From contig NZ_FOOF01000009.1 in assembly GCF_900113115.1 (NCBI RefSeq), positions 124,001 to 188,000 on the forward strand: DNA of 64,000 nt, written 5' to 3'. Of the stretch, positions 1-6,902 are shown piece by piece. The notes beneath the pieces were generated by a model. It worked only from the letters and a program-made list of their open reading frames with translations, ran no database searches and was not told the DNA's origin. Position 1 is the first letter of the stretch; every line of letters starts with the position of its first letter. The DNA comes from Duganella sp. CF458. Its GTDB lineage: Bacteria; Pseudomonadota; Gammaproteobacteria; Burkholderiales; Burkholderiaceae_D. The position numbers and the translations under genes were made by a program.

Positions 1-1
1 G

Positions 2-697
2 CTGGCCGCGGCGCAGCGCGACTTCTCCGGCAGCATGGTGGAATTGCGTTCCAAGATCACCGAAGGACTGGTGTATCACGAGAGCGGCGACTACCGCCGT
101 GCGCGCAAGTCAGGCGACGAACTGGAAACCATGCTGAAGGAAGACAGCGAACGGCCCGACACCGCAACCTGCCTGGAGATGGCGACCTTGCTGTTTGCCG
201 TCGGCGTGAAGGATGCGCCGGTGGAGTTGCTGTGCTATGTGATACGCAACAACGACGAGAATACCGTCATCCACGACGAAGTGCAGCGCATCTTCGACAA
301 GGCCCGCATGGGCGAGGAAGGCGCGGCCCTGATCAATACGGCGCGCAGGGAAGCGTCGGAGATGATGAACAAGGGCGTGCTGCTGTGGAAAACCAATAAG
401 CTGGACGATGCGGTGGAGTGGATGCGCGAGGCGCGCCGCAACCTGCCGGACAATATGCGCATCCTGTTCAACTCCGCCCAGGTCCTGATCTCCCATATGC
501 AGGCCAAGGGCTATAACGATGCCCTGATGTCTGAAGCGAATGATGTACTGATGCACGTTGACCGGATCGCACCGGGCCAGCAGCGCTTTGCGCAGCTAAT
601 CGAGCAGTTGCAGAAATTGATTCCCGGCCGGATGTCGGCGCAAGAAATCGAAGCCGAGCTGACGGCTGCCATGGAAGATGACCACGACAAGGAGTGA
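2..697 (+). CDS. TPR-repeat protein, C-terminal part (5' end cut by window)
   Basis: The reading frame is open from base 2, upstream of the first ATG at 35, so the window holds only the C-terminal part of a longer protein. The visible 230 or so residues are helical and TPR-like: paired helices in the first half and a clear repeat around the segment with WKTNKLDDAVEWMREARRN. The acidic tail ends AMEDDHDKE. Related Burkholderiales proteins carry an N-terminal CheY receiver before such repeats. That receiver would lie outside the window, so its presence here is inference. The next gene follows after 3 bases on the same strand, which suggests co-transcription. Confidence 0.75.
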   Translation: MAAAQRDFSGSMVELRSKITEGLVYHESGDYRRARKSGDELETMLKEDSERPDTATCLEMATLLFAVGVKDAPVELLCYVIRNNDENTVIHDEVQRIFDKARMGEEGAALINTARREASEMMNKGVLLWKTNKLDDAVEWMREARRNLPDNMRILFNSAQVLISHMQAKGYNDALMSEANDVLMHVDRIAPGQQRFAQLIEQLQKLIPGRMSAQEIEAELTAAMEDDHDKE

Positions 698-700
698 TCC

Positions 701-916
701 ATGCGCGATATCGCCAAAGAGGTCTATAACAAGATGAAGGTGGGGGCTGCTGCCTGGATTCGTCCAGTCAGCGCCAAGGGTGACACCCTGGAATCGTTCC
801 AGGCCGCGCACGACGCGGCCAAGGTCCTGGAAGACGAAGGCTTGATCAATATCATGAAGGTGCAGCGCGATGAGGATGGCCTCATCGAGGCCATCCGTAT
901 CCAGAAGCTGAATTAA
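701..916 (+). CDS. small conserved hypothetical protein, 71 aa
   Basis: This 71-residue soluble protein starts at an ATG 3 bases after the stop of the TPR gene. It has a good ribosome binding site (aaggag) inside the end of that gene, so the two are probably translationally coupled. The sequence is charged and helical, with no signal peptide or membrane segment. I do not recognise a domain. Its last 4 bases overlap the convergent PhaM-like gene. Size and coupling suggest a partner of the upstream TPR protein, but nothing in the sequence proves it. Confidence 0.7.
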   Translation: MRDIAKEVYNKMKVGAAAWIRPVSAKGDTLESFQAAHDAAKVLEDEGLINIMKVQRDEDGLIEAIRIQKLN

Positions 917-1584
917 GGCTTGGGCGCCTTCGGGGCGCGCTTGGCGGCCGGCTTGCGGGCCGCCGGTTTGGCGACAGGCTTGCTGGCGTCATGCGCGACG
1001 CCGTTCTTTGCTGCTGCCGGCTTGGCGACCGGATCGGCGGCCATGGCCGTGTTGACGGCTTGCGCAAACTGTTCCTGCAGCAGGTTCCACCAGGCGGCGG
1101 GATTGGCCATCTGGTTGGCGGCCGTGCTGGCGGTATCGTGCGCGGCCGGCTTGGCGCCTGGCTGATCGCCGGGCTTGTTATCGGGCTTGTCGCTCGGCTG
1201 GCCGGCCGGCTTGGCTGCTGCGCTTGCCGGCTGGTCCGCGGGCTTGGCAGCAGCCGGCTTGGCAAACGGGTCGTGGTGCGGTGCCTGCTGCACGGCGGCG
1301 GCCAGCGACTGTCCCATCGATTTGAGCGCCGCGATGGTGCCGCGCTGGACCTCCAGCGCCTGGATGCTCGAACGCAGCATGGTGGCATTCAGGTTGAGCC
1401 AGGACTCGACCGCTTTCAGCTCGCTGATTTTCTTGTCCAGGTCATCCACCGACAGTGTCGGCGCGGCGATGCCGGGAATACTGATGCCCGGCACACCCAT
1501 GCTTCCCCACAGGGATTTAACGAAGTCCAGCGTATCCGTCATCACTGCAGCGCCGGGGATGTGGGGCATTTGTGGATTGCTCAT
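913..1584 (-). CDS. phaM: PhaM-family polyhydroxyalkanoate granule regulatory protein
   Basis: The N-terminal 100 residues match what I know of PhaM: DTLDFVKSLWGSMGVPG, then the SVDDLDKKISELKAVESWLNL block and a helix with SIQALEVQRG. PhaM in Ralstonia eutropha binds PHA granules, activates PHA synthase and links granules to the nucleoid. The C-terminal half is a lysine/alanine/proline tail built of AKPA-like units (AKPAAAKPA, KPAGQPSDKPDN, RKPAAKRAPKAPKP), consistent with non-specific DNA binding. No pha synthesis genes are nearby. The gene is monocistronic on the minus strand. Repeat number in the tail probably varies between strains. Family identification is from memory of the conserved N-terminus. 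Confidence 0.8.
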   Translation of the reverse strand: MSNPQMPHIPGAAVMTDTLDFVKSLWGSMGVPGISIPGIAAPTLSVDDLDKKISELKAVESWLNLNATMLRSSIQALEVQRGTIAALKSMGQSLAAAVQQAPHHDPFAKPAAAKPADQPASAAAKPAGQPSDKPDNKPGDQPGAKPAAHDTASTAANQMANPAAWWNLLQEQFAQAVNTAMAADPVAKPAAAKNGVAHDASKPVAKPAARKPAAKRAPKAPKP

Positions 1585-1608
1585 ATCGGGTCTCCGAGGG
1601 TAGGTGGT

Positions 1609-2763
1609 TTAGCGTAGCACACAGCTCTCCCAGACAGCAACGAGCAGCAGCACGGCGACGCAAGCGCCGCTTGCCAGCAGCGGGGAAAGATGCAGCCCGA
1701 TCGACAGGGCGCCCAGCACCAGCAGCAGCGCAATGCCGAGCAGATGGGAAAGCGGCGGCCAGGCGCGGGTATGCGCCAGCCACTTGAACACGGCAGTCCC
1801 GCATAGGAAGAGCAGCGGACCACCGATGATGGCCGCCAGCGCGGCCGGGCTGCCATGGTGGGGATGGCTCAGCACCAGCTCATCGCCGACGGCGCCGACA
1901 ATGATGCCGGCCACGATCAGGATGTGCAGGTAGGTGTAGTTGTTGCGGGCATGGCGGCCCGGCGTTTCGGAATGCACGATGCGGTGGTGGCCTTGCTCCA
2001 GCCCGTGGTCGAAATACAGCCACCACATCAGGATCGAGCCGACCACAGCCAGCAGGAAGGCCAATACGGTAGCTGGATCGAAAGCCAGTTCCGCAAAAGT
2101 GGCGCCCGTCACCAGCAGCGACTCGCCGAGCGCGATGATGACGAACAGGGCGCAGCGTTCGGCCATATGGCTGCCGTCCACATTCCAGTCAGCCAAGGTG
2201 GAGCGGCCCAGGCCCGGCACGAAATAGAACATGACCGGACCCATCATGTCGACCGCCAATGCCGCCAGCCACCATGCCATGCGCGCTTCGGCGTCGGCGA
2301 AACCGCCTGCCATCCATAGCGAGCCGCTGGCCGTCAGCCAGCAGGTGATGCGCACGAAATTGCAGCGCAATGCGGCATCGTCGCCGCGGCTTGCGGCCAG
2401 CATGGCCAGCGTGCGGCCCACCTGCTGCAGCATGATCGAGGCACCGAACAGCCAGCCCAGGTCAGTGAAGGCGCGCGGGATCGAGACCGACATCAGCAGG
2501 CCCGCCACCAGCAGCGCGAACAAGGCGGCGCGCACGGTTTTCTTCTCGGGGTCGAACCAATTGGTGGCCCAGACCGTGTAGATCCACACCCACCAGGTAG
2601 CCATGAACAACAGGCCGACCTGCAGCGCGCCTTGCGCATCCAGCTTTTTCAGCAGGGTGTGGGACAGCTGGGTGACGGCAAATACGAACACAAGATCGAA
2701 AAACAGCTCGACCATGCCGACCTTGCCGGAATCGGCCTGGCCGCGCTGGCGCAAAAGGGACAT
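1609..2763 (-). CDS. ltrA: low temperature requirement protein A (LtrA) family membrane protein
   Basis: This 384-residue polytopic inner membrane protein has about 10 hydrophobic segments. The diagnostic opening is VGMVELFFDLVFVFAVTQLSH, followed by the WWVWIYTVWATNWFDPE stretch and the conserved WNVDGSHMAERCALFVIIALGES region. All are hallmarks of the LtrA family (Pfam LtrA). The family takes its name from a Listeria mutant needing higher temperature; the biochemical role is unknown. The gene is monocistronic and divergent from the DUF3108 gene at 2851, with an 87-base intergenic gap. The ATG at 2763 follows a plausible binding site (aaggagt). Confidence 0.85.
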   Translation of the reverse strand: MSLLRQRGQADSGKVGMVELFFDLVFVFAVTQLSHTLLKKLDAQGALQVGLLFMATWWVWIYTVWATNWFDPEKKTVRAALFALLVAGLLMSVSIPRAFTDLGWLFGASIMLQQVGRTLAMLAASRGDDAALRCNFVRITCWLTASGSLWMAGGFADAEARMAWWLAALAVDMMGPVMFYFVPGLGRSTLADWNVDGSHMAERCALFVIIALGESLLVTGATFAELAFDPATVLAFLLAVVGSILMWWLYFDHGLEQGHHRIVHSETPGRHARNNYTYLHILIVAGIIVGAVGDELVLSHPHHGSPAALAAIIGGPLLFLCGTAVFKWLAHTRAWPPLSHLLGIALLLVLGALSIGLHLSPLLASGACVAVLLLVAVWESCVLR

Positions 2764-2850
2764 CGGGACTCCTTGTCAGAATATCCAGCAAATTATGCCA
2801 TTGCGCGTGCTGTCAGCGGAAACGGGGGCCGGCACGTTAAACTAGCGACC

Positions 2851-3975
2851 ATGACGATCGTTACTTTTCCCCGCCACCGCCGCCGCCTCATTGCTATCTG
2901 CGCAGCCACCGTGGCACTGCATTTCGTGACGATCAACTGGGTCAGCGGCCGCATTGGCGCGGCGCAGCGCGAACGCGATGAGGAAAAGAACGTCATCAGC
3001 GCGGCATTGCGCCTGGCGCCGCCGCCGGCACCAGTAGAGGCGGAGCCGGTCGACACGCCAGCGCCGCCGAAGCCGAAACCCAGGCCGAAGCCGCCCAAGC
3101 CGGCCGCGCCGCCGCCTGAAGAAGCGGCGCCGGTGGCTGAACCGGCCGCGGCGGAAGCTGGACCGGCGGAGCCGGCAGCAGCGCCACAAGACGCAGCGCA
3201 AGACGCGGTACAAGCCGCGCAACCGGGCGCCGAACCTGCCACGCCTGCCGTAGAATCCGCGCAAGCCCAGTCCAACGCTGCGTCCAACGCCGCACCTCCG
3301 GCCGATCTCAAGCGCTGGCAAGTGGCCCTGCCGCCGTCGGCCAAATTTGAACTGGACGTGATACGCAAGGACGCCGACGGCACCAATTGGAGCGGTTCGG
3401 CCAGCATCGGCTGGGAATCGGACGGCAGCAGTTATAAGGCGACGCAGGAAGTCGGCATCAGCCTGTTGATTGCGCGCGTCAACCTGCTGGAAGTGAACAG
3501 CGTCGGCACGATCAACGAATTCGGCATCGCCCCGGCGAAATTCACCGAGAAGCGCCGCAACCGCTCGGCTACCGCCACCCATTTCAACCAGCAGGAGCAG
3601 AAAATTACCTTTTCCTCCAGCGAGCGCAGCGTGCCGCTGACGGCGGGAGCGCAGGACCGCGCCACGGTGCTGTTCCAGCTGGCCGGCATCGGCCGCGCGG
3701 ACGTCAACCAGTTCGGCAAGCCGCTCGACATCCTGGTCGGCGAGGACCGCAACGCCCAGGTCTACAGCTTCCTGCTGGTCGGCGAGGACGAGATCGAGAC
3801 CAAGATGGGCAAGCTGGTCACCTGGCACTTGGCGCGCCCGCCCAAGCCCGGCAGCTATAGCGCCAAGCTGGATATCTGGCTGGCGCCGAGCCTGGACTGG
3901 TACCCGGTGCAGATCCGTAATACGGAAGGCAACGGCGCCGTCACCACCCAAATCGTCACACGCATCATCAAGTAA
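2851..3975 (+). CDS. DUF3108 protein with N-terminal anchor and proline-rich spacer
   Basis: The 374-residue protein starts with one transmembrane segment (about residues 11-30). A Pro/Ala/Lys/Glu spacer resembling TonB follows (about 50-150, with PPKPKPRPKPPKP). The C-terminal 200 residues form a DUF3108 beta domain (FELDVIRKDADG through APSLDWYPVQIRNTEGN). I chose the ATG at 2851 because the frame stays open to 2632 only by running into the divergent ltrA gene. The spacer suggests a protein anchored in the inner membrane that reaches across the periplasm, which is inference. The next gene, 10 bases on, encodes a second DUF3108 protein that is visibly similar, so the two are a tandem paralogous pair. 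Confidence 0.82.
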   Translation: MTIVTFPRHRRRLIAICAATVALHFVTINWVSGRIGAAQRERDEEKNVISAALRLAPPPAPVEAEPVDTPAPPKPKPRPKPPKPAAPPPEEAAPVAEPAAAEAGPAEPAAAPQDAAQDAVQAAQPGAEPATPAVESAQAQSNAASNAAPPADLKRWQVALPPSAKFELDVIRKDADGTNWSGSASIGWESDGSSYKATQEVGISLLIARVNLLEVNSVGTINEFGIAPAKFTEKRRNRSATATHFNQQEQKITFSSSERSVPLTAGAQDRATVLFQLAGIGRADVNQFGKPLDILVGEDRNAQVYSFLLVGEDEIETKMGKLVTWHLARPPKPGSYSAKLDIWLAPSLDWYPVQIRNTEGNGAVTTQIVTRIIK

Positions 3976-3985
3976 GGACCCAGCC

Positions 3986-4732
3986 ATGCGCAGTACCCTG
4001 ATCACCCTGGCCCTGGCGCTTGCAGCCACCGCCACCGCCAGCGCCACCGCCAAATCCGATTACCCGGTCGCCAAGCGCGCCACCAGCCTGCCGCCGTCGG
4101 CCGACCTGTCCTATGCGGTCAAGGGCAGCAACCGCGGCTTCCCGCTGGTGGGCACCGGCACCATCGCCTGGCGCCAGGGCGACGGCAGTTATTCGCTGCA
4201 TACCGAAGCGCGTTCCAGCCTGTTCGGCAAAGTGCTCGAGCAGCGCAGCGAGGGCACGCTGGACAGCTACGGCCTGGCGCCCGCCACTTTCTATGAAAAG
4301 CGCTTCCGCAAAGAGCCGACCACCACCCGTTTCGAGCGCGCCACGCAGCGCATCGAATTCGCGGACGGCAAGGTGAGTTACGCCATCCGCGGCGGCGAGC
4401 AGGATCGCAGCAGCGTGACCTTCCAGTTGGCCATCCTGGCGCGCGCGACCCCGGACAAGTTCACGCCCGGCAGCGAATGGACCTTCTTCGTGGCCGGCCG
4501 ACGCGACGGCGAACCCTGGACTTTCCGCGTGGTCGGCACGGAAACCCTGGAAAATGCCGCCCTTGGCGAGCAGAAGGTCCTGCACTTCAGCCGCAAGCAG
4601 GTCGGCAGCCACGAACAGCAGGTCGACCTGTGGCTGGCCCCGGAGCTCGACTGGTACCCGGCGCGCATCCTTTTGAAGGAAGAAGACGGCGATTCTTTCG
4701 AGCAAGTCCTAGAGAAAGTCAACCGAAAATAG
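3986..4732 (+). CDS. secreted DUF3108 protein
   Basis: This 248-residue protein has a Sec signal peptide (about residues 1-22, ALALAATATASATA), then a single DUF3108 domain (LSYAVKGSNRGFPLVGTGTI through LAPELDWYPARILLKEEDG). It shares the LAPxxDWYP and EKRxRxxxxxTxF patterns with the preceding gene, so it is a paralogue lacking the anchor and spacer. It is predicted to be periplasmic. The function of DUF3108 is unknown; members are often envelope proteins. A 10-base gap to the upstream gene indicates an operon, and a terminator hairpin follows at 4765. Confidence 0.85.
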   Translation: MRSTLITLALALAATATASATAKSDYPVAKRATSLPPSADLSYAVKGSNRGFPLVGTGTIAWRQGDGSYSLHTEARSSLFGKVLEQRSEGTLDSYGLAPATFYEKRFRKEPTTTRFERATQRIEFADGKVSYAIRGGEQDRSSVTFQLAILARATPDKFTPGSEWTFFVAGRRDGEPWTFRVVGTETLENAALGEQKVLHFSRKQVGSHEQQVDLWLAPELDWYPARILLKEEDGDSFEQVLEKVNRK

Positions 4733-4764
4733 CCACACCCGGCCTGTTATACTGGCGGACTTGA

Positions 4765-4791
4765 AAAAAGGGGTACGTCCCCTTTTTCTGT
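4765..4791 (+). terminator. hairpin with GGGGTACGTCCCC core, likely terminator
   Basis: A perfect 9-bp stem (AAAAAGGGG pairing with CCCCTTTTT) encloses a TACGT loop and ends in a T-rich run. It lies between the DUF3108 operon and the mks operon. The same GGGGTACGTCCCC core recurs at 34011-34023 downstream of PhoX. Confidence 0.75.
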
Positions 4792-4813
4792 TTTGGCTGT
4801 GTGATGGAGTGTA

Positions 4814-6187
4814 ATGATTGACTTAATGGCAAGTGCGGCCCTGGCCGACACCAACCCGAGTGAGCAAGAGCAGCAGGACGCCCTGCAGGCCCACTTCCAG
4901 CCCCACATTTCCGCCGACGAGATCGAGCAGGTCTACCACCTGAAGCGCGCCCAGCCGCTGCTGCAGGTGTTTACCGCATTGTTCCACGGCGGTTTCGAGG
5001 GGGTGCTGGTGCGCCTGCTGGTCTTGCGCGAACTTGCCAATGAAACAACTTCGTCCGCGTTTTCGCGTGCCGACATCAATACCCGCCTGGCCTACCTGCT
5101 GCCGGAAAGCCTGGAAACCGTGCTGAACCGCCTGCGCTCGAACGGCTTGCTGGCCTGGGATGCGCAGCAAGCCGTGTACCGCGTGACGCCGATGGCGCGC
5201 AACGTGCTGGCCGCGATCGACAGCCTGCTGGCCCTGGCCGCTCCGGATGACGATGCCGAAATGGGCTTCCTGCTGTCGCAGGTGGCCGGTGCCCAAGCCG
5301 TGGGCGGCGTCACCACCGAGCAGCTGCAGCATTTGCTGGGCCGGCTGGTCGACCTGACCGAAGAATTCCGCGACGCCATCGCGTCCGGCTCCGAATTCCG
5401 CCTGCGCGAATCGCAGGCCAAGTGGCACCAGGCCTGCGACTGGGTCGAGAAGGGCTCCGAGATCCTGCGCGCCATCACCACTGACGAAAATGCGGACAGT
5501 GCCACGCACCGCGCCGCGCAAGCCATCGGCCGTGCCCAGTCGCAGCTGCTGAACATGCAGGGCATGTTCTCGCGCGCGCTGAACCAGATCGAGCGCCAGC
5601 GCGTGCACCTTGGCCAGTCCGGCCTCTCCACTACCGACATCAAGCGCTGGCTGCTGGCCCATGAGGACCTGTCTTCGCTGGCGCTCGATGCGATCGACCA
5701 ACCGGTGAAACCGCTGTTCATCACGCCTGCCGAGATGATCGACGTCGCCGAGACAGAATTAATGACAGAACGTGCCAATAACAATGGGCTGAACAGCCTG
5801 CCTGCCGGCCAGGATGCGCCGACCACGATCAACGACAGCCCTGCGATGCAGAAGGAACTGGACGACTGGCTGGCCCGCTTGTCCGATTTCGCGCAGTTGA
5901 ACAACTTCCCGTCCGTGGCCGAAGAATCGCCGCGCGAAGTGCAGGTGCACGAGGCGCTGCTGCCGGCGTCCTTCGCGCTGGCGTCCTACCGCGCGTCGAT
6001 GCTGCCGCTGCTGGGCGACGAGGCCGAGGCGTCGATGCAGGGCACCACCGCCGACCTGGCGCGCCTGCCGGTACGCTTCGCGCCGCAGGACGAGATGGTG
6101 CAACTGCCCGACCTGGAGATCGCTGCCATGTCCCTGGCCGCGCTGACCCTCGAATTAGACAAAGAAAGCCCCAAGTCCGATGAGTGA
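4814..6187 (+). CDS. mksF: MksF-like condensin subunit (kleisin)
   Basis: This 457-residue soluble protein begins the MksF-MksE-MksB operon. The N-terminus (about 25-130) looks like a winged-helix region with LLQVFTALFHGGFEGVLVRLLVLRELANE. A long helical centre (about 160-300) and a second C-terminal helical region follow, as expected for a MukF/MksF kleisin that bridges the SMC heads. I assign it mainly from gene order, since F-E-B is the standard order for MksBEF and Wadjet loci, together with the SMC-type third gene. Its last 8 bases overlap mksE, indicating translational coupling. The start is the first ATG after the terminator. The binding site is weak (ggagtgta). No MksG/JetD gene follows mksB. 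Confidence 0.72.
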   Translation: MIDLMASAALADTNPSEQEQQDALQAHFQPHISADEIEQVYHLKRAQPLLQVFTALFHGGFEGVLVRLLVLRELANETTSSAFSRADINTRLAYLLPESLETVLNRLRSNGLLAWDAQQAVYRVTPMARNVLAAIDSLLALAAPDDDAEMGFLLSQVAGAQAVGGVTTEQLQHLLGRLVDLTEEFRDAIASGSEFRLRESQAKWHQACDWVEKGSEILRAITTDENADSATHRAAQAIGRAQSQLLNMQGMFSRALNQIERQRVHLGQSGLSTTDIKRWLLAHEDLSSLALDAIDQPVKPLFITPAEMIDVAETELMTERANNNGLNSLPAGQDAPTTINDSPAMQKELDDWLARLSDFAQLNNFPSVAEESPREVQVHEALLPASFALASYRASMLPLLGDEAEASMQGTTADLARLPVRFAPQDEMVQLPDLEIAAMSLAALTLELDKESPKSDE

Positions 6188-6899
6188 CGATACCCAAATC
6201 CTGATCGCGCGCCTGGTGGCGCACCAGACCCTGCGCCGCGACGACAAGATGGTCAAGCGCGCGCTGTCGGACGAGTTGTTCCGCGCCGAAGTCGATGCGC
6301 GCCTGGCCGCCTGCGGCATGAAGCTGCTGGACAACGTCTACGCGGACCACGTCACCCTGGCCCTGCACCGCAATATCGAGCCGAAGGTATTCGGCGCGCG
6401 CGACACCTGGCAAAACAATAATTTCGGCCTGGCGCGCGACGGCGTGGCCTTGCTGGTGGTGCTGTGGGCGCTGATCATCCTGCCCAAGCGCGAACGCCAG
6501 GAAACCCACCAGGCCGCGGACGACGACCAGAACGATATGTTCGGCAACGACAAGCCGGTGCCGCGCGCGGAAGATACCTCGATCGGCATCCCGTACAAGG
6601 CGCTGCTGGCCGACTTCGGCGACAAGCTTGGCAAGAAGACCCGCATGGACATGAACCTCGGCATCCTGGGCAAGCTCGGCTTCATCGAGCGCCGCGGCGA
6701 GATCATCGTCGAAGGCCCGCTGCTGGACCTGCTGATGGATACCGACTTGCTGAAAGAGCGCATCATCAACGGCGCGCTGGCCGACGTGTTCAAGCGCGCC
6801 CCGGCGCAGATCGTGCACATCCCGCGCGAAGTGCTGGCCGCCGCCAACGACGCCGAGCCGCAACCGGCGGCCAACGAAGAAACCCCAACGGAAGAATAA
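6180..6899 (+). CDS. mksE: MksE-like condensin subunit (kite protein)
   Basis: A 239-residue soluble protein whose ATG lies inside the end of mksF (8-base overlap). mksB starts 3 bases after its stop. Size, position and a predicted winged-helix fold fit the MukE/MksE kite family. The middle part (about 140-200: IPYKALLADFGDKLGKKTR, then NLGILGKLGFIERRGEIIVEG) is a convincing wing-and-helix unit, and the C-terminus is acidic and probably disordered (EPQPAANEETPTEE). Kite subunits bind the kleisin and contact DNA in the SMC ring. Identification relies strongly on operon context. Confidence 0.72.
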   Translation: MSDDTQILIARLVAHQTLRRDDKMVKRALSDELFRAEVDARLAACGMKLLDNVYADHVTLALHRNIEPKVFGARDTWQNNNFGLARDGVALLVVLWALIILPKRERQETHQAADDDQNDMFGNDKPVPRAEDTSIGIPYKALLADFGDKLGKKTRMDMNLGILGKLGFIERRGEIIVEGPLLDLLMDTDLLKERIINGALADVFKRAPAQIVHIPREVLAAANDAEPQPAANEETPTEE

Positions 6900-6902
6900 G
6901 CG

